Source: Hadesarchaea archaeon (GTDB lineage: Archaea > Hadarchaeota > Hadarchaeia > Hadarchaeales > Hadarchaeaceae). Taken from it: a stretch of 13,374 nucleotides of DNA. Each line of letters begins with the position of its first letter. Positions within the stretch are counted from its first letter, which is position 1. The notes beneath the pieces were generated by a model. That model saw only the letters and a program-made list of their open reading frames with translations. It was not told the DNA's origin and did not search any database. Shown here one piece after another: positions 1 through 6,590 of the stretch. The translations under genes were made by a program, and so were the position numbers. The stretch is taken from the NCBI GenBank assembly GCA_029880065.1, contig JAOUPD010000023.1:1-13374 (forward strand). The letters run 5' to 3'.

Positions 1-932
1 CCCGGGTAATCCAGCCCGGCGGAAATGCTGTGAGTTGGTAAGATCTGCCCGAATTTATCCTGCATCACTAAGCTATGGGATCCGTGGAGTATGCCTTTGG
101 ACCCACTACAAAGCGGCGCTGCATGCTTTCCAGTCTCGAGTCCCTTACCACCTGCCTCAATACCATAAAATTCGACTGGGTCGTCAAGAAAATCGTAGAA
201 GATTCCAATCGCGTTGCTCCCGCCGCCCACGCATGCAACGATAGCATCGGGCAAACGTTTTTCAGCATTCAAAATCTGTTCTTTGGTCTCCTCTCCAATC
301 ACCCGCTGGAAATCTCGCACAATCATCGGATATGGGTGGGGCCCAACCACCGAGCCCAACAAGTAGTGGGTAGTTTGGACATTTGCCGTCCAGTCACGGA
401 TGGCCTCGTTGACGGCATCCTTCAGCGTGCACGAACCACTCTTGACGGGGATTACTCTTGCCCCAAGCAACCGCATTCGAAATACGTTGAGCTTTTGACG
501 CTCCATGTCCACGGTGCCCATATAGATGTCGCATTTTAGCCCGAGCATCGCGGCAGCTGTAGCGGTAGCGACCCCGTGCTGCCCCGCCCCAGTTTCGGCG
601 ATTACGCGGGTTTTACCAATGTATTTTGCGAGGAGAGCTTGACCCAGCGTGTTATTAATTTTGTGCGCACCGGTCATGGCAAGATCTTCACGCTTGAGAT
701 AAACTTTCATCCCAACCAGATTTGACAAATTTTTCGCGAGGTATAGCGGTGTCGGGCGCCCTGCATACTCCCTCAGGTAATAATCGAGCTCGCGTTTGAA
801 TTTTGGATCATCCTTTAATCTTTTGTAAGCTGCTTCGAGTTCTTCTAGCGCTGGCATAATCGTCTCTGGCACGAACTGTCCGCCGAAGCCGTCAAATTTC
901 CCTTTCACAGGAAACTTGTTTACGTACTTCAT
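1..932 (-). CDS. trpB: Tryptophan synthase beta chain, partial (3' end outside window)
   Basis: The beta subunit condenses indole with serine to make tryptophan, using PLP. The reading frame is open from the ATG at 932 down to position 3 with no stop, giving 310 residues of a usual length near 400. The N-terminal KFDGFGGQFVPET is typical of TrpB1. Visible motifs are GAHKIN with the PLP lysine K91, AETGAGQHG with catalytic Glu113, the PLP phosphate loop GGGSNA at 236-241, and SAGLDYP at 304-310, where the window cuts. The ATG overlaps the trpF stop as ATGA, and a GAGGAGG Shine-Dalgarno lies inside the trpF C-terminus, so coupled translation is expected. It acts with TrpA, whose gene would follow outside the window. 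No frameshift was found in the stretches I translated. Confidence 0.97.
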   Translation of the reverse strand, partial: MKYVNKFPVKGKFDGFGGQFVPETIMPALEELEAAYKRLKDDPKFKRELDYYLREYAGRPTPLYLAKNLSNLVGMKVYLKREDLAMTGAHKINNTLGQALLAKYIGKTRVIAETGAGQHGVATATAAAMLGLKCDIYMGTVDMERQKLNVFRMRLLGARVIPVKSGSCTLKDAVNEAIRDWTANVQTTHYLLGSVVGPHPYPMIVRDFQRVIGEETKEQILNAEKRLPDAIVACVGGGSNAIGIFYDFLDDPVEFYGIEAGGKGLETGKHAAPLCSGSKGILHGSHSLVMQDKFGQILPTHSISAGLDYP

Positions 933-1585
933 TTTATGCCTCCTCTCGCAGCTTCGATGAACTCGCTCATGAGCCTCGCGTCCTTTTTGCCTGGGCTGGA
1001 CTCGACTCCTGTGGAAACATCTACTCCATAAGGCTGTACTAACCTAATCGCCTCTTTAACGTTGGAGGGATTAAGTCCCCCTGCTAAAAACATTGGTTTA
1101 CCCACAGCATCACGAATTCGGCGGCTTAAGCTCCAATCGTGAGCGAGACCGGTACCGCCCCCACTCGGCCCCTTCGTATCGAGCATTAGAAAATCTGCTA
1201 TCCTAGCTGCCTCGATAGCCCGACTTATTATTTCCTGATGGCCCTCGACTTTCTGAGATATCGCAATAACCGAAATCAACTTTATACCAAGACGTTTTTT
1301 GAGTTTGAGGATCTCGTCTGCTGGAAAAGTGAAATGAAACTGAAGGTAATCGGGCTTCAACTCCCGCGCTATTCTCTCAACTTCGCCTAGATTTTTCGGC
1401 ATGGCCACTGCAACTTTATCGACACCCTTTGACGCCGCAGCTAAGATTTGTTTCGCTTGCTCAATCGTCACTCTTCGGGGCGATTTTGGTATCTCGACAA
1501 TTGTCCCGACCATGTCTACGCCCAGCGTACAGGCAACTCTCAAGTCCTCGGTATTTGTGAAACCGCATATTTTGACCTTCACCAT
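929..1585 (-). CDS. trpF: Phosphoribosylanthranilate isomerase
   Basis: TrpF isomerises N-(5'-phosphoribosyl)-anthranilate to CdRP, the third step of the tryptophan pathway. The 218-residue (beta/alpha)8 protein opens with MVKVKICGFT, where Cys7 is the catalytic base. Asp136 in LMLDTKGPSGGGTG is the general acid. FLAGGLNPSNV (about 166-175) and VDVSTGVESSPG (about 188-199) form the phosphate site and barrel end. I choose the ATG at 1585 because GAGGT lies six bases before it and the protein then begins as the family does. An upstream in-frame ATG at 1600 would add five residues and overlap trpC. The usual QLHG motif reads LQFHF here (81-85). Its stop overlaps the trpB start. Confidence 0.96.
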   Translation of the reverse strand: MVKVKICGFTNTEDLRVACTLGVDMVGTIVEIPKSPRRVTIEQAKQILAAASKGVDKVAVAMPKNLGEVERIARELKPDYLQFHFTFPADEILKLKKRLGIKLISVIAISQKVEGHQEIISRAIEAARIADFLMLDTKGPSGGGTGLAHDWSLSRRIRDAVGKPMFLAGGLNPSNVKEAIRLVQPYGVDVSTGVESSPGKKDARLMSEFIEAARGGIK

Positions 1586-1589
1586 GAGT

Positions 1590-2360
1590 TTACCTCGCAT
1601 TCACGAACAATCGCGCCTGTTGTTCGATATTTCTCGACTTCATTAAAGAAGTTCCCACAAGCACAGCATCAGCGCCAGCATCGAGCACAAATTTAATATC
1701 ATTCGGCATGCGCATCCCGCTCTCGCTCACAAGCACCACCTTATCAGGCACGAGAGGAGCAAGCCTAGCCGTGCGAGTGATGTCGACTTGCATGGTTTTT
1801 AAGTCACGGTTGTTTATCCCCATCAGCTCAGCGCCAGCGGCAGACGCAAATTTCACCTGTTCCTCCTCATCAACTTCAACGAAACTTTCCATCCCAAGCT
1901 CACGCGTTAGATCAATGAAGCGCTTGAGGTCCTCCCCCAAAACTCCAGCTATCAACAAGACTGCGTCCGCGCCAAGCTCAACCGACTGGTATAGCTGATA
2001 CTCGTCAACTATGAAATCTTTTCGCAGAACCGGCACGTCGACAGCTTTACGTATCTTTAGGATGTAGCTTAAGTCGCCCTTGAAATATTTTGGCTCCGTT
2101 AGCACTGAAATAGCTATGACTCCCCCCCTGACCATCGCGCGTGAAACTTCAAACACATCAAGGTCAAGGTTGATATCGCCCATTGAAGGTGAAGCTCGTT
2201 TTATCTCCCCAATCAAAGGCACTTTAGGTGCGCTTTCGATAGCCTTGCGCAGGCTCCGCTTGGGCGACCTATCGATTTTCATTCTTGAGATTGGCTTGGC
2301 TTTGGCCTGCTTCTTGACGCGAACTCGAGCGTCTTCTACAATTTTCGCCAAAATGTTCAA
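1590..2360 (-). CDS. trpC: Indole-3-glycerol phosphate synthase
   Basis: TrpC closes the indole ring of CdRP to give indole-3-glycerol phosphate. The 256-residue barrel has all the family landmarks: GEIKRASPS (51-59) with Glu52 and catalytic Lys54, VLRKDF with Lys114, SFVEVDEEE with Glu162, INNRDL with Asn184, VSESG (211-215), and GADAVLVGTSLM (229-240) at the phosphate site. The start codon is TTG at 2360, overlapping the trpD stop as TTGA, with GGAGG seven bases upstream inside trpD. It is a single-domain protein, not fused to TrpF, which follows as its own gene after the TAA at 1590-1592. Confidence 0.96.
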   Translation of the reverse strand: MNILAKIVEDARVRVKKQAKAKPISRMKIDRSPKRSLRKAIESAPKVPLIGEIKRASPSMGDINLDLDVFEVSRAMVRGGVIAISVLTEPKYFKGDLSYILKIRKAVDVPVLRKDFIVDEYQLYQSVELGADAVLLIAGVLGEDLKRFIDLTRELGMESFVEVDEEEQVKFASAAGAELMGINNRDLKTMQVDITRTARLAPLVPDKVVLVSESGMRMPNDIKFVLDAGADAVLVGTSLMKSRNIEQQARLFVNAR

Positions 2361-3412
2361 ATCGTAGCCTCCAACGCTTTTAATTTGTCCAAGTTGCCGC
2401 TCGTTGCTTCAATGAGTTGAACGAGTTTTTCGTAAGCACTACCGGAATCGATGGCATCTACAGCGACAGCGATTCCTTCGTGCAGATCGTGAGCTTTGCC
2501 CCCCACAACGATAGTAGCTGCTGCGTTCAACAGCACGATGTCTCTCCGCGGTCCCTTTTCGCCGCGCAGCACCTTAAGCAACATCCGGGCATTTTCAGCC
2601 AAGTCCTTCCCTGCAATGGCTTCAGAGCGAGTTCGCGCGAGGCCGAACTCTTCGGGCGATATCGTATAGGTACTCACTTTGCTGTCGTTGAGCTCCGAGA
2701 TTTTCGTCTCTCCTAAAGTGGATACCTCGTCTATCCCATCCAAGCCGTAAACAACCATCGCTCGCCTGCAGCCTAGGCGCGCGAGCACTTGAGCGAGCTT
2801 CTCGGTCAGCGCCCCATCGTAAACCCCCATCACCTGCCCTTGGGCGCTCGCGGGGTTTGTCAGGGGGCCGAGAATGTTAAAAATAGTTCGAATGCCCATC
2901 TCGCGGCGCGGACCTACCGCGTGCTTCATAGCACCATGAAATCGTGGAGCAAACATGAATCCTATCCCAACCGTCTCGATGCAGCGCTGGACCTCGCCCG
3001 GAGGGAGGTCTATCTGCACCCCCATGGCTTCAACAACATCAGCACTCCCGGCCTTGCTGGTCACCGAGCGGTTGCCGTGCTTAGCTATTCTAACTCCCGC
3101 TCCCGCAGCGACAAACATCGCAGCTGTGCTTATATTGAATGTTTTAACTTTATCACCACCAGTGCCGCAGGTATCGACCAAGATGTTGTCCACCTTTGGG
3201 GTTATCCGAGCCGCGAACTCACGCATAACCCGGGCGAAAGCCGTAATCTCCTCGATCGTTTCGCCCTTCATGCGAAGCGCGGTTAGGAATGAGCTTATCT
3301 GCGCCTGGGTCGCCCCACCTGACATGATGAACTTCATTGCCGCCTCAGCTTCAGCTTCGGTCAAGTTCTCTCCGCCTACCACTTTCGATATGGCGTTTTT
3401 CATGGACTCCAA
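2357..3412 (-). CDS. trpD: Anthranilate phosphoribosyltransferase
   Basis: TrpD transfers phosphoribose from PRPP to anthranilate, the second step of the pathway. With the start below it is 351 residues and a stand-alone transferase with no amidotransferase domain. The PRPP loop DTCGTGGDK is at 80-88, KHGNRSVTSKAGSAD at 111-125, and GPRREMGIRTIFN with the anthranilate-binding arginine region at 167-179. GPLTNPA follows, and DGIDEVS near 225-231 is a Mg-binding region. I choose the TTG at 3412 because a full AGGAGGTGAT Shine-Dalgarno (3416-3425) lies seven bases upstream. The in-frame ATG at 3439 lies upstream of that site and inside trpE. An ATG at 3403 is the other option. The 13-base gap after trpE is filled by the Shine-Dalgarno. 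Confidence 0.95.
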   Translation of the reverse strand: MESMKNAISKVVGGENLTEAEAEAAMKFIMSGGATQAQISSFLTALRMKGETIEEITAFARVMREFAARITPKVDNILVDTCGTGGDKVKTFNISTAAMFVAAGAGVRIAKHGNRSVTSKAGSADVVEAMGVQIDLPPGEVQRCIETVGIGFMFAPRFHGAMKHAVGPRREMGIRTIFNILGPLTNPASAQGQVMGVYDGALTEKLAQVLARLGCRRAMVVYGLDGIDEVSTLGETKISELNDSKVSTYTISPEEFGLARTRSEAIAGKDLAENARMLLKVLRGEKGPRRDIVLLNAAATIVVGGKAHDLHEGIAVAVDAIDSGSAYEKLVQLIEATSGNLDKLKALEATI

Positions 3413-3415
3413 TTT

Positions 3416-3425
3416 ATCACCTCCT
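3416..3425 (-). promoter_or_regulatory. Strong Shine-Dalgarno deciding the trpD start
   Basis: The minus strand reads AGGAGGTGAT between the trpE stop (3426-3428) and the TTG at 3412. It is a near-perfect anti-16S match at normal spacing for the TTG, and too far (16 bases) from the next ATG at 3403. It argues that trpD starts at TTG. Confidence 0.8.
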
Positions 3426-4931
3426 TTATGCTTTCGCAATACCTATCGCTTTAAGGAGCGCTCGCCCCTTGTTCTCAGTCTCGTAGAACTCCAGCTCGGG
3501 GACGGATCTAGATACAACCCCTGCGCCAACCTGTGCGTAGGCTTTACCATCCTCGACAACAATAGTCCGGATAGCGATTGCGAAGTCCATGCTGTGCCTG
3601 TAATCAAAATAGCCGACGCCGCCCGCATATATCCCCCTACGCGTCGGTTCGAGTTCTTCGATTATCTCCATCGCCCTGAATCTCGGAGCCCCAACCACCG
3701 TGCCAGCGGGGAAGTTGATTCTTAGCGCGTCAAACTCGTCTTTGTCCTCCCGTAGCGCTCCAACTACGGTCGAAACGATGTGCATGACATGACTGTACTT
3801 ATTTATTGTCATGAAATTTTTGACCTTAACCGAGCCCACTTTCGAGACTTTGCTTATGTCTTCGCGGCCCAGATGTACGAGCATCATGTGCTCTTCGCGC
3901 TCTTTTCTGTCGCTTAGTAACTTTCGCTTGATTTCCCTATCCTCTCTAACGCTTCGCCCCCGACGCCTAGTACCGCCTATCGGCCTGGTCATGACCTCCT
4001 TTTTCTCGACCCTGACCAATGTCTCGGGACTGGAGCCGATTACCTTCCGCCGCCCAAAGTCTAGGTAGTACATGTAAGGCGACGGGTTTATCTTGTGGAG
4101 AGCGAGGTACGCCGAGTAGGGATCCCCGTTTAACTTAGTTTCCATGCGTCTCGAGAGCACTAGTTGCAGCACATCGCTTGAATTAATATATTCTTGAACC
4201 CGCCTAACAGCATCTATGAACTCGCCCCGAGTCATGTTTGATGTTACGTTCGTCTTCAGCCCCACATCTGTCCGCAAGCGTGGAAGTTGTTTCGCCTCGC
4301 TAAGCTGCTTCACTTTACTTTTAATCTCATTTAATGAGTCTACATACACCACCTTCAGGTCCGAATTTTCCAAGATGAAAGCATTGGAGCACACAAAAGT
4401 CTTTTTTTCCGCGTGATCAAACACGACTGTATTTTTAGCGAGCGTGAACTCAGCATCGGGATGCCGCAAGTCATCACCCGCCCTTTTTCCGATATCGAAG
4501 AGGCGCCTAATCGCATCATAAGCGAAGTAGCCCACAGGCCCACAGATGAACCTTGGGTAATTGATTCTCGGTACCGATAACTGGCCCACCAAAAAAGTTC
4601 TCTTCACAATTTCAATTGGATCCATTTCTTGGCCTTTCTTCCTGATGTTTCTCCTGGCCATTTCCTTTAGCTGCTTATTTCCTCCAAGCTGCGTCCGCCC
4701 ATCCTTTACCTTCAGCGTAAGGAGCGGATTGATTCCGATGAAGCTGTACCTCGCCCGCTTGCCCATGCCCTCAGCTGATTCGAGCAGGTAAGAGGGACGA
4801 TTGTTTCTCATGTTAAGATAGACCTTTGCAGGACTGGCGCAACCCTCGAAGGTCGCCACTATCGGAAACAAGCATGGCCTGCCGAACTCATCGACAAATT
4901 TCTCTATCTCTTGGATGCTAGAGACCTTCAA
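3426..4931 (-). CDS. trpE: Anthranilate synthase component I
   Basis: TrpE makes anthranilate from chorismate and ammonia, the committed step. The 501-residue protein has the N-terminal tryptophan-binding motif PSYLLES (46-52), so feedback inhibition by tryptophan is expected. Its C-terminal chorismate-binding domain shows DVLQLVLSRR (253-262), RPIGGTRRRG (316-325), EREEHMMLV (344-352), FPAGTVVGAPRFRAMEIIEE (407-426) and VGAGVVSRSVPELEFYET (468-485). The usual VDLxRND motif reads VHLGRED at 352-358, an unusual change. The start is TTG at 4931, with GGTGG a few bases upstream and an in-frame TGA shortly before it. The usual partner TrpG is not encoded next to it. The alternative, aminodeoxychorismate synthase PabB, is disfavoured by the trp operon context. 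Confidence 0.95.
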   Translation of the reverse strand: MKVSSIQEIEKFVDEFGRPCLFPIVATFEGCASPAKVYLNMRNNRPSYLLESAEGMGKRARYSFIGINPLLTLKVKDGRTQLGGNKQLKEMARRNIRKKGQEMDPIEIVKRTFLVGQLSVPRINYPRFICGPVGYFAYDAIRRLFDIGKRAGDDLRHPDAEFTLAKNTVVFDHAEKKTFVCSNAFILENSDLKVVYVDSLNEIKSKVKQLSEAKQLPRLRTDVGLKTNVTSNMTRGEFIDAVRRVQEYINSSDVLQLVLSRRMETKLNGDPYSAYLALHKINPSPYMYYLDFGRRKVIGSSPETLVRVEKKEVMTRPIGGTRRRGRSVREDREIKRKLLSDRKEREEHMMLVHLGREDISKVSKVGSVKVKNFMTINKYSHVMHIVSTVVGALREDKDEFDALRINFPAGTVVGAPRFRAMEIIEELEPTRRGIYAGGVGYFDYRHSMDFAIAIRTIVVEDGKAYAQVGAGVVSRSVPELEFYETENKGRALLKAIGIAKA

Positions 4932-4972
4932 ACTTCCACCCTCACTGCTGACTCACCCCTTTTTTTGGTTTA

Positions 4973-5008
4973 TGTACTATTTAAGTCTTTAGTGTACATT
5001 TTTGTACT
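4973..5008. promoter_or_regulatory. Three TRP-box-like operators upstream of trpE
   Basis: TGTACT (4973-4978), TGTACA (4993-4998) and TGTACT (5003-5008) have centres 20 and 10 bp apart, so all lie on one face of the helix. They bracket the trpE TATA box: one sits between the TATA box and the expected start, two overlap or precede the BRE. Known biology: in Methanothermobacter the repressor TrpY binds TRP boxes of consensus TGTACA upstream of the trp operon. Inference: a TrpY-like repressor blocks TBP/TFB here when tryptophan is plentiful. The second and third boxes also form one dyad. Confidence 0.6.
4978..4986 (-). promoter_or_regulatory. TATA box of the trp operon
   Basis: The minus strand reads CTTAAATAG with purine-rich AAAGA just upstream as a possible BRE. 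Its centre is about 50 bases before the trpE TTG, which predicts transcription starting near 4957 and a leader of roughly 25 bases. The assignment is by position and A/T composition only. Confidence 0.6.
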
Positions 5009-5041
5009 GAAGCGGGAAAATCGATCCTAAAAATGTTTTCC

Positions 5042-5052
5042 CCTTTATAAAG
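5042..5052 (+). promoter_or_regulatory. TATA box of the 94-residue gene
   Basis: CCTTTATAAAG is a strong archaeal TATA box lying about 97 bases before the ATG at 5144. Transcription would begin near 5072, leaving a leader of about 70 bases, longer than others in this window. It is separate from the trpE TATA box on the opposite strand. Confidence 0.5.
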
Positions 5053-5143
5053 AACCAACATCCAAAACCTTGGCGGGAAATGAATCACGCGAAAATGCGG
5101 GGTATGCACGTTTCCTCATCAACCAAGAGCGGGAGGTGAAAAG

Positions 5144-5428
5144 ATGGTGGAGGAAATCCAAGATGAAACTCGAAGTATCTCGACCTTGAGAGTCGTAGCG
5201 AAGCGAGAGGGCAAGGAGCCTTACACGGCCAACATCCCTGTGAAGGGGGACACTTTTTCGCTTGTCCTTCCTAACGGTTACATCAACTGGCCTAAAGGCA
5301 AACCATATCCAGACTCGATTCGGGTGCCTATTGACGAAACGCGGAACCTGTGGGTGAACTTTGGCGTCTCGAGGGAGCACGGCTTCTATACCTCGTTGAG
5401 GATTGGCGAAGCAAGAAAGCAAGAGTAA
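5144..5428 (+). CDS. Uncharacterised 94-residue protein divergent from trpE
   Basis: I do not recognise this protein. It is likely real because GGAGGTGA lies six bases before the ATG and a TATA box precedes it. The opposite-strand frame over the same bases lacks such signals. The protein starts with an acidic segment. It continues with alternating hydrophobic stretches typical of beta strands (for example ANIPVKGDTFSLVLPNGYI, about 29-47), a Pro/Gly-rich middle (WPKGKPYPDS) and a final strand-rich part (LWVNFGVSREHGFYTSLRIG). There are no cysteines, no membrane segment and no visible helix-turn-helix. It sits where some methanogens encode the repressor TrpY, but it is too short and does not look like a DNA-binding protein. 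A TAA stop is followed by a terminator-like inverted repeat. Confidence 0.75.
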   Translation: MVEEIQDETRSISTLRVVAKREGKEPYTANIPVKGDTFSLVLPNGYINWPKGKPYPDSIRVPIDETRNLWVNFGVSREHGFYTSLRIGEARKQE

Positions 5429-5487
5429 AATTGGTGACGCTGGGGCCAGAGGACGTAAACCTATGAAGGTTCAGTGTTCCAATTTTT
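5427..5487 (+). terminator. Inverted repeat ending in a T-run after the 94-residue gene
   Basis: AAAATTGG (5427-5434) pairs with CCAATTTT (5479-5486), and a T-run of five ends at 5487. Inside lies a second hairpin, AACCT-ATGA-AGGTT (5458-5471). The position right at the stop codon and the T-run suggest a transcript end. The two-hairpin layout could also be a small structured RNA. Confidence 0.45.
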
Positions 5488-5512
5488 AACAGAATCGGGG
5501 CAGAACTTTGAG

Positions 5513-5559
5513 AACGACGAAAGAACTGGGCTTAGGCTTTTTGCTAACGACAAAGAACT
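5513..5559 (+). repeat. Short direct repeat, 15 and 14 bp
   Basis: AACGACGAAAGAACT (5513-5527) recurs as AACGACAAAGAACT (5546-5559), differing by one missing base, with starts 33 bp apart. They lie in the 236-bp spacer between the 94-residue gene and the A+T-rich operon, where I see no gene. The second copy is followed by a T-run. The function is unknown; it may be a protein-binding pair or a small duplication. Confidence 0.5.
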
Positions 5560-5644
5560 ATTTTTTCTTACTCCAGTCAATTAAAGGTGCCCATTAACCC
5601 TCAAATTTGCGAAATTGTTCCGTTATATTTTATGGTTCTTTATT

Positions 5645-5661
5645 AAAAAAAGAAAGAAAAA
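5645..5661 (-). terminator. T-rich terminator of the DUF4332 operon
   Basis: Just after the minus-strand stop at 5665, the transcript strand has two T-runs (about five and seven T) split by TTTC-like interruptions. Oligo-T without a required hairpin is the usual archaeal terminator. Confidence 0.55.
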
Positions 5662-5664
5662 GTT

Positions 5665-6096
5665 TTAATATTTCAGCATGGGTTTCATTATCTTAGCTTG
5701 GGTTATCCAACTAGCAACTTGCTTTTGTGACGGCGCTTTCCTGACAAGCCTAGATTTATCACAGTAATTTTTGATAGCGGGATATAAGTTACCAACGTTT
5801 CTCATTTTGAGTTCTTTGATGGTATCTACACCTACTTCTTCAAGCATGTCAGAGTATTCCTCGCCAACGCCTTTAATCCTCAGCAGGTCCGATATATTTG
5901 CCCATTCAAGAATCAGTTTCTTACTTATGCCCGCTTTTTTGGCAAGCTTTTCCCTATCCTTGCGGGTTATTGAATGCTTTAGCAATGCCCAAGTCGTCTT
6001 TATACCTACCTTTACTAATTTTTCTGCATGAACTTTGTTTATGCCTTCTATGGTTTTGATAGGATAAGATCGTATTCTTTCCTTCTTTGTCGCCAT
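5665..6096 (-). CDS. DUF4332 helix-hairpin-helix protein
   Basis: This 143-residue protein is essentially one DUF4332 domain. It has an N-terminal helix-hairpin-helix-like unit (IEGINKVHAEKLVKVGIKTT, 16-35), then GISKKLILEWANISDLLRIK (56-75) leading into a second unit, IKGVGEEYSDMLEEVGVDT (74-92). The final helix is SQKQVASWITQA (123-134). Such repeats resemble DNA-binding HhH folds, but no function is established for the family. The start is the ATG at 6096, with GGAGGTG nine bases before it; the GTG at 6108 lies within that site. It is the third gene of a minus-strand unit, 28 bases after the zinc-finger gene. Its second half resembles the N-terminus of the first gene of the unit (LLRIKGVGEEY against LLRVKGIGKRY). 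Basic, with no membrane segment. Confidence 0.88.
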   Translation of the reverse strand: MATKKERIRSYPIKTIEGINKVHAEKLVKVGIKTTWALLKHSITRKDREKLAKKAGISKKLILEWANISDLLRIKGVGEEYSDMLEEVGVDTIKELKMRNVGNLYPAIKNYCDKSRLVRKAPSQKQVASWITQAKIMKPMLKY

Positions 6097-6124
6097 TTTC
6101 TTTTTCACCTCCGTTTATATTTTA

Positions 6125-6589
6125 TTACACGTTTTCTTGTTGTTTCAGTTCCCATGCCTCAATACCTGCGTCAAAACAGGTGTCACAATAATCTCCGCCA
6201 CAACCCTTACAAGTTGTTATATATTCAGGCCCAAATTCTTCCGAGCAACCCTCGCATGTTTTTAAGTTACTTAGACATTCTTCAAGAATTTCCCATATAT
6301 GGTAAAGGGTAATGCAAGCCTCTAGGTAGATTTCAATTTTCGAGTAGTATTCCTCTAGAACTTTTTCTAGTTCTTCTATATCTTCCTCAATTTTTTCTTT
6401 GAATCTTTCTGGGTCATTAAAGAGTTCTGGATAATCATCAACGTAAATCAAGAGGTCTTTTAGAGCCTCAAGATGCTCTTCAGCCTCTATTACTTCCTCC
6501 GCTGTGGGAAGCTCATTTAAAGCTTCTTGATATAGCTCAAGAGCTTCATCATACGCCCACTGCTCCCTTTCACAACCGGCTGAAGCCAT
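6125..6589 (-). CDS. Acidic helical protein with a C-terminal FYVE-like zinc finger
   Basis: I do not recognise the family. Residues 10-105 are very rich in Glu and Asp with heptad-like leucines (for example EEDIEELEKVLEEYYSKIE, 68-86), suggesting alpha-helical hairpins or coiled coil. Residues 112-138 hold six cysteines as C112-x2-C115-x11-C127-x2-C130-GGDY-C135-x2-C138, which should bind zinc. The end CxxCGxxYCxxC is like the last part of a FYVE or related treble-clef finger, but the RHHC basic patch that binds PI3P is absent. AGGAGGT lies six bases before the ATG, inside the last codons of the upstream gene, whose stop is one base away, so translation is coupled. It may bind a protein or nucleic-acid partner; no enzyme motif is visible. 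Confidence 0.85.
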   Translation of the reverse strand: MASAGCEREQWAYDEALELYQEALNELPTAEEVIEAEEHLEALKDLLIYVDDYPELFNDPERFKEKIEEDIEELEKVLEEYYSKIEIYLEACITLYHIWEILEECLSNLKTCEGCSEEFGPEYITTCKGCGGDYCDTCFDAGIEAWELKQQENV

Positions 6590-6590
6590 C

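Noticed and set aside
75..539. 154-codon plus-strand frame
   Set aside because: It lies antisense to clear trpB coding sequence with all active-site motifs and has no ribosome-binding site.
2955..3725. 256-codon plus-strand frame
   Set aside because: It crosses the trpD/trpE junction in antisense and shows only low-complexity Ser/Pro/Ala translation, a shadow of well-supported genes.
5045..5422. 125-codon minus-strand frame opposite the 94-residue gene
   Set aside because: No Shine-Dalgarno or TATA box supports it, while the plus-strand gene has both.
5144..5428. TrpY repressor
   Set aside because: The protein is only 94 residues with beta-rich character and no visible helix-turn-helix.
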